A program made the translations under genes and the position numbers. Of a stretch of DNA of 62,257 nt, positions 51,653 through 60,285 are shown piece by piece (position 1 is the stretch's first letter; the number at the start of each line of letters is the position of its first letter). Source of the DNA: CAZTDD01 sp964612675 (lineage in GTDB: Bacteria > Hinthialibacterota > Hinthialibacteria > Hinthialibacterales > JAKPRU01); NCBI GenBank assembly GCA_964612675.1, contig CAZTDD010000021.1:1-62257 (forward strand), in the 5' to 3' direction. The notes under the pieces were generated by a model. It saw nothing but the letters and a program-made list of their open reading frames with translations, searched no databases and was not told the DNA's origin.

Positions 51653-53746
51653 ATGGAAAAGCGAATGATTCTGGCCATCGGGTTGTCGATGGCCGTGATT
51701 CTGATTTTTAGCTGGCGCAACACACAGCGTCTCAAGGAGGCTCAACGCCACCGGGCCGCCCAACGTGCGGCTTCCGCGCAGCAGCAAGAGGAATCCGTCC
51801 AAAGCGCCACACCCTCGGCTACTGCTACCGCTGAACGAACGCCTCGTTCCGAGCAAGATCATCCCACTCAAGAACAGCCTTCCGTCTCCAATCGCTGGAG
51901 CGGGCTCGCCGCAGCGGACGAAAAAATCCAGCACGTTACTCACGTTATCGAAAGCGACCTGTGGAGGGTTGAGTTTACGAATCGAGGAGGTGTCCCGCTT
52001 TCCTGGCGTCTCCTTGACTATCAGAAGATCTTCCCGGACGAGAGATATCTGAAACTCCGTGCCGCCCAGCAACCGCCACCCTCTGTGCCCCCACGTCTCG
52101 ATTCGCCCAATCAGCTTCGCGCTTATCTTGACTACGCCGATTATCATCTCGACATACAAGAATTAAAACGCTACAGGCAGTTGAAGCCTTACCTTGGCTC
52201 CGCCGAATCCGCGGGACCGGTGCAGCGCTTGAACGCTGCCGAAGAGCTGGTGGTAGGAGATGAACTGTACCCCGCGTCCCCGCTCGCATGCCGGTGGGGA
52301 ACCGGGCTTTGGGACAAGGATGTGGTCTATGACGGCCGGAAGCGGCAATTGCGAGACGGCTCTACCGAACTGACCTTTACTGCGGAAGCGGAGGGGCTGA
52401 AGGTCTCAAAAATCTACATATTCCGTCCGAGCGAATACACGATCGATTTTCGGATTCGCATTGAAAACACGACCGATTCCGAAATCTCGTGGGGAGATGA
52501 CGGCACATTTCGGGTTACCTGGTTGGGCGGACTCCTGCATCCCTCCACCCAGACTCAATCCCTGAACTCCGCCCACGTGGCGAGTGTCGACGGCGATATC
52601 GGCAACCATCCGAAGATGCCGCGGCAGACGGGAGATTATGTTCAGGTTGCGGAGGCGGCCCTACAGGAGAGAAACGATCCCACACAGGTTGGCAGCCTCG
52701 GACTGCTTTGGCAGAAACAGGTTTTCCAGAACGGTGTCCGGTGGGTAGGAGTCGACACGAAGTACTTTCTCGGTGCGATTATCCCCAGCTCCCGGACAGA
52801 CACAGCGTGTGTCGGTCTATCAAGGATCCCGGGAGAAACCGTCGATTATGTTCGCCCCATAGTCGGTTTGGATTTCCCCATTGAAAACCTGGCTCCGGGG
52901 AAAGTGGAAGAACATGAATTTGAGCTGTATGTCGGTCCCAAAGACGGGGATTTATTGGCCGCTGTAGATCCTACCCTCGAAGAACTTGTGCAGAATTATT
53001 TTCTCTCGAGTGTCGTTTCTCCGATTGCCCGTCTTCTCCTTTATCTGCTTCAGTTCTTCCACCAAATTGTTCCAAACTACGGCGTTGGGATCATTCTCTT
53101 GACCTTCATGGTCCGTCTGCTGATGTATCCGCTCTACCACAAACAGATGGCTTCGATGAAGAAAATGCAGGCGCTTCAGCCGAAAATCAACGAACTAAAG
53201 GAGAAATACAAAGACAACCCCCAGGAACTCCAGAAGAAAACGATGGAGTTCTACCGAGAAAACAAAGTGAATCCGATGGCAGGCTGTTTGACGATGCTGC
53301 CGACGCTGCCGATTTTCATCGCGCTGTGGGGCACATTCAATCAGGCCATCGAACTTCGCGGAGCGCCTTTTGTGGGCTGGATTCAGAACCTTTCGGAGCC
53401 CGATCAGGCGTTCTTTGTCCCCATTGCGGGATACATCATTCCAATAAACATTCTTCCGCTGCTTTACTGCGTGCTGATGCTCTGGAGTCAATCGCGGCAA
53501 AAGGTGGAGATGCCGAACGCGGCGGCAATGAAAGTCATTCCGATCGTGTTTGTCTTCTTCTTCTGGTCCATTGCCTCCGGAGTCATTCTCTACTTTGTCG
53601 TCAGCATGAGCGTGGACACGGTGCAGCGGATACTTATGGATAAGTTCAGCCATGAGGAAGCCCCCCAAAAGGCTCGTGCGGGACCGTCGGCAAGCAGCCG
53701 GCCCAAGAAGACCGGCACTCGGAGCCAATCCCGGAGGAAACGGTGA
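51653..53746 (+). CDS. yidC: YidC/Oxa1 membrane protein insertase
   Basis: A 697-residue Gram-negative-type YidC. The N-terminal span RMILAIGLSMAVILIFSW is followed by a Gln/Thr-rich linker, a large periplasmic beta domain (about 85-400), and the conserved Oxa1 core (NYGVGIILLTFMVRLLMYPL, PMAGCLTMLPTLPIFIALW). The tail is basic (KKTGTRSQSRRKR), as in YidCs that contact ribosomes. The stop overlaps the jag start as TGATG at 53744-53748. Confidence 0.96.
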   Translation: MEKRMILAIGLSMAVILIFSWRNTQRLKEAQRHRAAQRAASAQQQEESVQSATPSATATAERTPRSEQDHPTQEQPSVSNRWSGLAAADEKIQHVTHVIESDLWRVEFTNRGGVPLSWRLLDYQKIFPDERYLKLRAAQQPPPSVPPRLDSPNQLRAYLDYADYHLDIQELKRYRQLKPYLGSAESAGPVQRLNAAEELVVGDELYPASPLACRWGTGLWDKDVVYDGRKRQLRDGSTELTFTAEAEGLKVSKIYIFRPSEYTIDFRIRIENTTDSEISWGDDGTFRVTWLGGLLHPSTQTQSLNSAHVASVDGDIGNHPKMPRQTGDYVQVAEAALQERNDPTQVGSLGLLWQKQVFQNGVRWVGVDTKYFLGAIIPSSRTDTACVGLSRIPGETVDYVRPIVGLDFPIENLAPGKVEEHEFELYVGPKDGDLLAAVDPTLEELVQNYFLSSVVSPIARLLLYLLQFFHQIVPNYGVGIILLTFMVRLLMYPLYHKQMASMKKMQALQPKINELKEKYKDNPQELQKKTMEFYRENKVNPMAGCLTMLPTLPIFIALWGTFNQAIELRGAPFVGWIQNLSEPDQAFFVPIAGYIIPINILPLLYCVLMLWSQSRQKVEMPNAAAMKVIPIVFVFFFWSIASGVILYFVVSMSVDTVQRILMDKFSHEEAPQKARAGPSASSRPKKTGTRSQSRRKR

Positions 53747-54588
53747 TGCAAGGAACAACCAAAACAGGAAAAACGATTGAAGATGCCATTAGCAATGGAC
53801 TTGAAGTACTGGGTGCGGAGCGTGACGAAGTCGAGGTGGAACCTCTTGAGACCGGTCGATCCGGTTTTTTGGGGCTTTTTGGACGACGCGATGCGAAAGT
53901 CAGGATCAGCGTCCGACCGGATGACAAGGTCAGTGCAAGAGTCTTGATCCGAAACATTATTAAGCGATTGGGGCTTGCACTCGAGCCGGTTGTAGAAGAA
54001 GAAAACAGCAGTCTCGTGGTGAAACTGGGCGAGGAGGCCTCGATGCTGATCGGCCATCACGGCCAAACCCTGGATGCTCTGCAATATCTGGCGTCGCGAA
54101 TCATCAACAGCGAACGAGACAAATGGAAAAAAGTGATCATCGATATCGACAACTACCGTGACCGGCGCGAAGACAACCTTCACAGTCTTGCGCAGCGGCT
54201 CGCGGATCAGGCGCTAAAAGAAGGACGGGATCAACGGACCGATCCGCTTAGCGCGCAGGATCGCAGAATCATCCACATGACCTTACGTGACCATCCGAAG
54301 GTCACGACGTTCAGTGTAGGAGACGGGGCATATCGCCGTGTGATTGTCTCGCTCAGAGAAGGTGTGCCGGAACGTCGTGACAGATCCCGTTCACAGCGTA
54401 ACCGCGGCGGACGTCCACGCGGCGGCTCGCGTGACGGAGGAAACGGCGGTGGCACTGGATCCCGCACACGTTCACGTCGTTCCCGCGGCGGAGCACGGCG
54501 CGGTGGCTCAGGCCGACGGAACAAAGAGTCCATCGGCAAAGACCGCTCCGGCGATGGGGGGCAATCGTCCAACGGTAACAATTCGTAA
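53746..54588 (+). CDS. jag: Jag/KhpB RNA-binding protein with Arg/Gly tail
   Basis: A 280-residue protein with a Jag-N domain (GKTIEDAISNGLEVLG, GFLGLFG), a KH domain with the GHHG loop at 103-106, and an R3H domain (R173xxxH177, DRRIIHMTL). From residue about 208 the protein is Arg/Gly/Ser-rich with RGG units (RNRGGRPRGGSRDGG), an extension most Jag proteins lack. It binds RNA and usually partners KhpA. Start codon shares one base with the yidC stop. The mnmE gene that often follows is not present. Confidence 0.93.
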   Translation: MQGTTKTGKTIEDAISNGLEVLGAERDEVEVEPLETGRSGFLGLFGRRDAKVRISVRPDDKVSARVLIRNIIKRLGLALEPVVEEENSSLVVKLGEEASMLIGHHGQTLDALQYLASRIINSERDKWKKVIIDIDNYRDRREDNLHSLAQRLADQALKEGRDQRTDPLSAQDRRIIHMTLRDHPKVTTFSVGDGAYRRVIVSLREGVPERRDRSRSQRNRGGRPRGGSRDGGNGGGTGSRTRSRRSRGGARRGGSGRRNKESIGKDRSGDGGQSSNGNNS

Positions 54589-54766
54589 AGATTGTCCGGC
54601 ACTCTGCCGATGGATAGAGTTATGGTAAGGTTTTTAAGAAAGTTTACGAGAATGTGTTCGTGTTGGCCGCGGCCTTAGATGTCGAGAACCTCCGGATTGA
54701 GAGTGTCATCGGCCGACAGCCCTCGACTCTGACGTGGAACTAATGACGGGATAGACGAGGCGGTAA

Positions 54767-56305
54767 ATGATGGTATGGCGGTGGACTGATGCGCGAATCT
54801 GGATAGTACGTTTCATACTTGTCGTCTTTGCGATCTACTTCGCAGGACCCACGTGTGCCGACGAGCGAATCGATACCAATCGCGAAGCCTATGAGATTGG
54901 TAGACAGAATTTCACTGAAGTGATTCGACACATTCGCCAGCGCTATGAAGACCCCAACACGGATTTCAAAAAGCTATTTGCCCACGCGCTCTATGGGGCG
55001 GAACAGCTGGTGAAGAATGTGGAAGGAGCGAGCGCGGCCATCACTCTAGCCACTTACGCCCCCCCCTACGAACTCAACGACCTCGAATATATTAAGCATC
55101 TTGGCGATCTGATCGAAAGTCGAATCCAGATCAGTTCGGCGACTATTGCGCCTGTCACCGGTCTGTGGAATGCCACGTTGACCTCCATGGTGAACGCCCT
55201 CGATGATCCGTATAGCCAGTACCTGCCACCCAGGAATTATGGCGATCTCCAGCAGTTTCTGTCCGGCGAGGGCAATCCGGAGCACCGCTTTTACGGTGTC
55301 GGAATCCATGTCGATTGGGACTATGTAAGCAACGCGGGCCTACTTGTTGTGCGGCCGATCCCCGGCAGCCCGGCGTTCTTGGCGGGGATTGAGTCGGGAG
55401 ACGTGATCGTCGCCGTGGATGATGTTCCTCTCAGTGCGACGGGAACGCCGGAGGAGAACAGGAACGCGGCCATTGATCAAATTCGCGGGCCTGAAAACAC
55501 GAAGGTCAAATTGACCATCCGCCGTCCGGGAGGTACTCCCTTCCCCATCGATTTTGTTCTCACACGCCAGCCGATTCAGCAGGATCAGCTGCTTATCGAG
55601 GAAATGCTCGACGACGATACAGGATATCTGGGATTGCTGAGTTTCTACCAGAACTGTGCCGTGGACGTCCGAGACGCGCTTCGACGCTTACATCTGCAGG
55701 GAATGAAAAAACTGATCCTCGATTTCCGTAACGATCCCGGAGGGTTTCTCGATCAGGCGGTCAAGATTGCGGATCTCTTCCTTCCACAGGGGGCTCTAAT
55801 CACGTATACCCAAGGTCGATCGCCGGATACCCGTGTCAATTTCCTGGATCAGAATACAAGCGACCAGGGCTTCACCCAGATTCCGCTGGTCATTCTGGTC
55901 AACCAGTACTCTGCTAGTGCTTCCGAGGTGGTCACAGGGGCTCTCAGCGACAGCAAACGGGCCACCGTGGTGGGGACAAAAACATTCGGGAAGGGCTCCG
56001 TTCAGGAGCTGTTCCAGCTGCACGGCGATGCCGGCCTGCGCCTGACTGTCGCCAAATACTACACGCCGAAGGGGCGTTGTATCCACGACCTCGGCATCGA
56101 GCCGGATGTGGAGGTTGAGCGCGAACAGTACGAAACAGCATCCGCGGACGTGACCGATGATGAGGCGGATGAGGAAGAAGCGAGTGAGGAAGAGCCGACT
56201 CCGGTCAGCTACTCGAGCCGGCTGGAGAAACTCCTTTTGACCGACAACCAGCTTCGAGCTGCCTTTCGGATCCTGAACCCAGACAGTCCTCTCGTAATCA
56301 ACTGA
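54767..56305 (+). CDS. S41 family C-terminal processing peptidase
   Basis: A 512-residue periplasmic CtpA/Prc-like serine protease. The signal is WIVRFILVVFAIYFAGPTCA. The N-terminal helical domain is followed by DDPYSQYLPP. PDZ spans about 175-265 (PGSPAFLAGIESGDVIVAVD). The catalytic domain has GYLGLLSFYQ, LILDFRNDPGG, the nucleophile Ser384 in YSASASEVV and the general base Lys409 in GTKTFGKGSVQ, the usual 25-residue spacing. An acidic Glu/Asp-rich linker precedes the C-terminus. It starts at ATG 54767 or 54770. Confidence 0.94.
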   Translation: MMVWRWTDARIWIVRFILVVFAIYFAGPTCADERIDTNREAYEIGRQNFTEVIRHIRQRYEDPNTDFKKLFAHALYGAEQLVKNVEGASAAITLATYAPPYELNDLEYIKHLGDLIESRIQISSATIAPVTGLWNATLTSMVNALDDPYSQYLPPRNYGDLQQFLSGEGNPEHRFYGVGIHVDWDYVSNAGLLVVRPIPGSPAFLAGIESGDVIVAVDDVPLSATGTPEENRNAAIDQIRGPENTKVKLTIRRPGGTPFPIDFVLTRQPIQQDQLLIEEMLDDDTGYLGLLSFYQNCAVDVRDALRRLHLQGMKKLILDFRNDPGGFLDQAVKIADLFLPQGALITYTQGRSPDTRVNFLDQNTSDQGFTQIPLVILVNQYSASASEVVTGALSDSKRATVVGTKTFGKGSVQELFQLHGDAGLRLTVAKYYTPKGRCIHDLGIEPDVEVEREQYETASADVTDDEADEEEASEEEPTPVSYSSRLEKLLLTDNQLRAAFRILNPDSPLVIN

Positions 56306-56390
56306 TCGACAGAAAACTCACGGTGGAGCCGTCCCACCACCCAAGGCATTGCCAAACACCGCAGTCATAACAGAGGGCAGCATAGGCTCA

Positions 56391-56523
56391 ATGTCATTTA
56401 GGAAAGGGGGAAGCCGTTTACTGGGAGGGCGAGGCTCCCGCCGAGCCGAAACGAAGAAAAATGCGGCTCACCAGGAGGTTCGCCCTCCCCTCGCTCCTTC
56501 TCTGAAAGTTAACTTAATGACAT
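56391..56523. repeat. 133-bp palindromic element, family A, copy 3
   Basis: The ends ATGTCATTTA and TTAATGACAT are complementary except near the inner edge. With the flanking CA/TG they extend to CAATGTCATT...AATGACATTG. Internal arms match copies 1 and 2. It sits between the S41 and M20 peptidase genes. Confidence 0.88.
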
Positions 56524-56609
56524 TGAGCATAGGTTCCCCGTCTATGAATTGGATAGAGTAGAAAGAGAACTCGATCCTGTTCATTGGTCGGAACAACGGA
56601 GGTGTTTTT

Positions 56610-57983
56610 GTGACCGATTTCACTCAGTACGTGAAGGCAAATCAAACTCGCTTTATCGAGGAACTTCAAGATCTCGTTCGAATACCGAGTATCAGCACTG
56701 ACCCGGAACACGTAGAGGATATCGCTAGAGCGGCCGACTGGATCGCCGACTCGCTCCGCAAACTCGGCCTGACCGCCGAAATCGTTCAGACCGAAAGACA
56801 TCCGGCTGTCCTGGCCGAATTGAATGTGCGTTCCGATGCTCCAACTGTAATGATTTACGGTCATTACGATGTGCAACCCGCCCGCACGGAAGATGGATGG
56901 AGCCGGGAGCCCTTCGCGGCGCAGGTCGAAGGAGAAATTCTCTACGGCCGAGGCTCAGCCGATAACAAGGGACAGATCTTCTCGCATATCAAGGGCCTGG
57001 AAACCTACCTGAACACAAAGGGAAATCCGCCCGTCAATGTCCGTTTTCTAATTGAAGGAGAAGAAGAAATCGGCAGCCCCAATCTTGAGACGTTGATTCA
57101 GGAGCGAAAAGCCGGTCTTTCTCCCGATGTTGTGCTCGTCTCGGACACCGCTATGTTCCAGGAAGATACGCCTACGATCTGTTATGGGCTTCGAGGGCTC
57201 GCCGCTGCAGAGATCACTGTGTATGGCGCGAACCGGGATCTCCATTCAGGATCGTACGGCGGAGCCGTAGTAAATCCGCTCCACACGCTGACCGGGATTC
57301 TCGGAGCGCTACACGACAGGAGCGGGCGTGTGACCGTACCCGGCTTCTACGACGATGTGGAACCTTTGCAGGAGTGGGAACGGGGCGCGTGGGACGCCTT
57401 GCCTTGGGACGACAAGATATTGTGCTCGGAATTGGATGTGGAGAGTCTTTGGGGCGAGGAGGGGTACACGACTCTCGAACGATGTTGGGGACGCCCAACT
57501 CTAGAAATCAACGGATGTTGGGGCGGATTCACCGGGAAGGGGACCAAGACTGTGATCCCCAGGAAAGCCTCGGCGAAGATTACTTTTCGGTTGGTTCCTA
57601 ACCAGAGTCCTACCAGGGTCTTAGACCGGTTCGAGCAATATGTGAGATCGTTCCCACTGGATGGAGGCCGTATCGAGATTGCCCGCCAGGCCGAAGGAAA
57701 TCCGGTGCGATTCGATGCAAAGGGGCCCGCAGTTGAAGCCGCCAAGCGCTCTCTTGTCCGTGCGTTTGGAAAAGAACCTGTATTGATCCGTGAAGGGGGT
57801 TCGATCCCGATTGTGGCAGCCTTTGACAGGGAATTCGCGGTACCGATTCTTCTTTTGGGGTTCGCGCGGCCGGATTGCCGCGCTCACGGGCCGGACGAAT
57901 ACTTCTCTTTGGAGGATTTTCGGCGGGCGATCCTGGTCTCCTCTTCGCTCTATGAGGAGTTGAACTCTTTTTTAGGTGAATGA
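56610..57983 (+). CDS. M20 family dipeptidase
   Basis: A 457-residue di-zinc peptidase of the M20/M25/M40 group. Metal and catalytic residues are visible: YGHYDVQP (first His and Asp), GRGSADNKGQ (bridging Asp), EGEEEIGS (base and ligand Glu), VLVSDT, and the last His in CRAHGPDEYF. The dimerisation lid lies between about 200 and 320. It starts at GTG 56610 with GGAGG eight bases upstream. It likely acts on dipeptides in the cytosol. Confidence 0.94.
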   Translation: MTDFTQYVKANQTRFIEELQDLVRIPSISTDPEHVEDIARAADWIADSLRKLGLTAEIVQTERHPAVLAELNVRSDAPTVMIYGHYDVQPARTEDGWSREPFAAQVEGEILYGRGSADNKGQIFSHIKGLETYLNTKGNPPVNVRFLIEGEEEIGSPNLETLIQERKAGLSPDVVLVSDTAMFQEDTPTICYGLRGLAAAEITVYGANRDLHSGSYGGAVVNPLHTLTGILGALHDRSGRVTVPGFYDDVEPLQEWERGAWDALPWDDKILCSELDVESLWGEEGYTTLERCWGRPTLEINGCWGGFTGKGTKTVIPRKASAKITFRLVPNQSPTRVLDRFEQYVRSFPLDGGRIEIARQAEGNPVRFDAKGPAVEAAKRSLVRAFGKEPVLIREGGSIPIVAAFDREFAVPILLLGFARPDCRAHGPDEYFSLEDFRRAILVSSSLYEELNSFLGE

Positions 57984-58038
57984 CACGGGTGTTGGCGGCT
58001 TAAAGTTCTTTGACCGCGCAGATTCCCAAAATAAGGAA

Positions 58039-58068
58039 TTGACAAAGGGTTGGGAGTCTGCTAAGAAT
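58039..58068 (+). promoter_or_regulatory. Sigma70-like promoter for the zinc-ribbon/Lys-tail gene
   Basis: TTGACA (58039-58044) with an 18-bp spacer to AAGAAT (58063-58068), or 17 bp to TAAGAA. It lies about 115 bp upstream of GTG 58183. Confidence 0.5.
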
Positions 58069-58182
58069 AGGCACGAGTCGGGCCGTGCCGCCCAAACCCT
58101 CTAAATGAGTCGGTTCGGAATCGTATGTCACCGGATCGACCATGGGAAAGCCACCCGGCGATGGGCGGTCGGGGGCGTTCCG

Positions 58183-58926
58183 GTGCAAACACAGCTAAAG
58201 TGGTTAACGACTCTGCAACGTATCGAGGACCGATCGCGCGCGCTTCGTGATCGACGCAAGACACGTCGTTGTGTCGAAGAATTAGAATCCCTTCAAGCAG
58301 AAAGAGAGCGTGTTCGAACGCGGATCGATCCGGCGCTTCTGCGCCGATTCGACATGCTTCTTGAGCGCCGTCAGGGCAAGGCCATTGTGCCTATTCGTGG
58401 GAAATCCTGCGGCGCATGCGGCCTGATCCTGCCTGCCCAGACGGTAATCGACGTCCAGACACGGGAATTTATTATTACCTGCGAGTCGTGCAGCCGATTC
58501 CTCTATTGGGACCGCGAGGAAGCCAGAGCGCGTCGTAAGGCCAGAAAAGAGAAGGCCTTATGTGAGCAGGAGGCAGCTGAGGCGGCAAAAGAGGAAAAGC
58601 GACGCAAGGCGAAAGAAGCCGCCGAGAAAAAAAAGGCCGCTCGCAAAAAGACCGCCGAGCGGAAGAAGGCGGCCGCAAAGAAGGCTGCTCCAGCCAAGAA
58701 GGAAGCCGCCACCAAGAAGAAAACCGAGGCGAAGAAAAAGACCACCGCCAAAAAGACCGCTGCCAAGAAGAAATCCACCGAGAAAAAAACCACCACGAAG
58801 AAGAAATCGACCGCCCAAAAGAAAACCGCTCAGAAAAAGACTGCTCAAAAGAAGACATCCTCTAAGAAGAAGGCCGCTTCCGAGAAGAAAGCCACTTCCA
58901 AGAAGAAGACCAGCAAGAAGAAATAG
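58183..58926 (+). CDS. C4 zinc-ribbon protein with Lys/Ala-rich histone-H1-like tail
   Basis: A 247-residue protein if GTG 58183 is used (the open frame reaches ATG 58105). A short coiled coil (LQRIEDRSRALRDRRKT) leads to IDPALLRRFDMLLERRQGKA and a zinc ribbon with C76, C79, C100 and C103 (SCGACGLILP, ITCESCSRFLYWD). This matches the end of the DUF164/zf-RING_7 family, whose coiled coil is normally much longer. From about 112 the protein is almost only Lys, Ala, Thr and Glu, with AAKKA/TKKKT repeats like bacterial H1 analogues. It probably binds nucleic acid; the ribbon-plus-H1 combination is unusual. Confidence 0.8.
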   Translation: MQTQLKWLTTLQRIEDRSRALRDRRKTRRCVEELESLQAERERVRTRIDPALLRRFDMLLERRQGKAIVPIRGKSCGACGLILPAQTVIDVQTREFIITCESCSRFLYWDREEARARRKARKEKALCEQEAAEAAKEEKRRKAKEAAEKKKAARKKTAERKKAAAKKAAPAKKEAATKKKTEAKKKTTAKKTAAKKKSTEKKTTTKKKSTAQKKTAQKKTAQKKTSSKKKAASEKKATSKKKTSKKK

Positions 58927-59123
58927 TAGCAAGTAGGTTTCCCGCGAATTGACTGAATACGCCGGACTTGGCTATCCCTCCCAGCCTTCATTTCATAGCA
59001 AGGACGCCTCCGGACCGCTGTTCTATCTGTTTCCCTTCAGCAAACACGACTGGTCCACTGACTTGGCAGCGGTGGAAGCGTATGATATTCAGACTTTGAG
59101 AATCCCATGATCGGAGTAGTGAG

Positions 59124-60272
59124 ATGATGGATTTAGCATTGCGCCTTCGATTTCCGGTACTACTTATCGCTTCATCTGCTTTTGCTTTCGTTCTCCCGGT
59201 GCATAGTGTTTCCTTCTCGAAAATCGTTATTGACGCCAGTGCGGAGTTTGAATGTTCCGGCATCGGCGATATCGACGGTGACGGGAAGAACGAAATCGTT
59301 TCCGGTTCTTATTGGTATGATTACCCCAGTCTCGAACGTCATTTCATCTGCGAAATCCCCGAATCCCACGGATATCGGGACGATTTCTCCAATTTCCCGA
59401 TTGACGTGGACGGTGACGGAGATTTGGACATTGTCTCGGTGACCTGGTTCAGCAAGAAAGCCGCCTGGCGGGAGAACCCCGGAAACGGAATCGGAACATG
59501 GAAGGAACATGCGTTCGATAGCCCGGGTAATATGGAAACCGCTTTCCTGGCGGATCTCTCAGGTGACGGTGTGCCTGATCTGGTGACCGATGTGGCACAA
59601 GGTGTGATGTGGTATGAGCGTCTGGATCCGAACGATGGTCCGCCTTACTGGAACCGACGGTCTCCAGGCAAGGAAGGAGTGGAACACGGCCTCGGCAGCG
59701 GTGACCTGAACGGCGACGGTCGTCTGGATATCATCACACCGCTTGGCTGGTACGAAGCCCCAGAAAACCGGGACGAAGACGAATGGATTTGGCATCCGGA
59801 GTTCAATCTTGGCAGGCCCGGCGTCCCGATACAGGGGCATGATGTGAACGGCGACGGTCTTACCGACATCGTCTGGGGGCTGGGGCATGACTACGGGGTC
59901 TTTTGGCTGGAACAGAAACCGGGATCGGGTGACAACAAGATAGAGTGGGTGCGTCATACGATTGACGACAGCTGGTCGCAGGCGCATGCTCTCTTCATTG
60001 TGGATCTCGACGGAAACGGACCCGGCGTCTTGACCGGGAAGCGATATTACGCGCATAACGGCAACGATCCAGGCGGCAATGACCCGGTCGGTGTCTACTA
60101 CTACCGGTATGATCGCGACAACGGCGAGTGGAACAAGATGGTCCTGGATTACGGCAACCGGGTTGGGTTGGGCCTGATGCCCGCCGTGGACGATCTCGAT
60201 GGAGACGGGGATATCGACATTATTTGCTCCGGAAAAAGCGGCCTGTATCTGTTGCTGAACGAGTCAAAATAG
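59124..60272 (+). CDS. Secreted FG-GAP/VCBS repeat protein
   Basis: A 382-residue exported protein; the signal peptide ends near PVHSVS. Five or more calcium-binding propeller repeats with DxDGDG-type loops are seen: GDIDGDGKNEIV, DVDGDGDLDIV, DLSGDGVPDLV, DLNGDGRLDII, DVNGDGLTDIV and DLDGDGDIDII. It should form a seven-bladed propeller. GGAG lies eight bases before ATG 59124. It is 13 bp upstream of the URO-D gene, so co-transcribed. Confidence 0.92.
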   Translation: MMDLALRLRFPVLLIASSAFAFVLPVHSVSFSKIVIDASAEFECSGIGDIDGDGKNEIVSGSYWYDYPSLERHFICEIPESHGYRDDFSNFPIDVDGDGDLDIVSVTWFSKKAAWRENPGNGIGTWKEHAFDSPGNMETAFLADLSGDGVPDLVTDVAQGVMWYERLDPNDGPPYWNRRSPGKEGVEHGLGSGDLNGDGRLDIITPLGWYEAPENRDEDEWIWHPEFNLGRPGVPIQGHDVNGDGLTDIVWGLGHDYGVFWLEQKPGSGDNKIEWVRHTIDDSWSQAHALFIVDLDGNGPGVLTGKRYYAHNGNDPGGNDPVGVYYYRYDRDNGEWNKMVLDYGNRVGLGLMPAVDDLDGDGDIDIICSGKSGLYLLLNESK

Positions 60273-60285
60273 GATCTCTGTCTGA

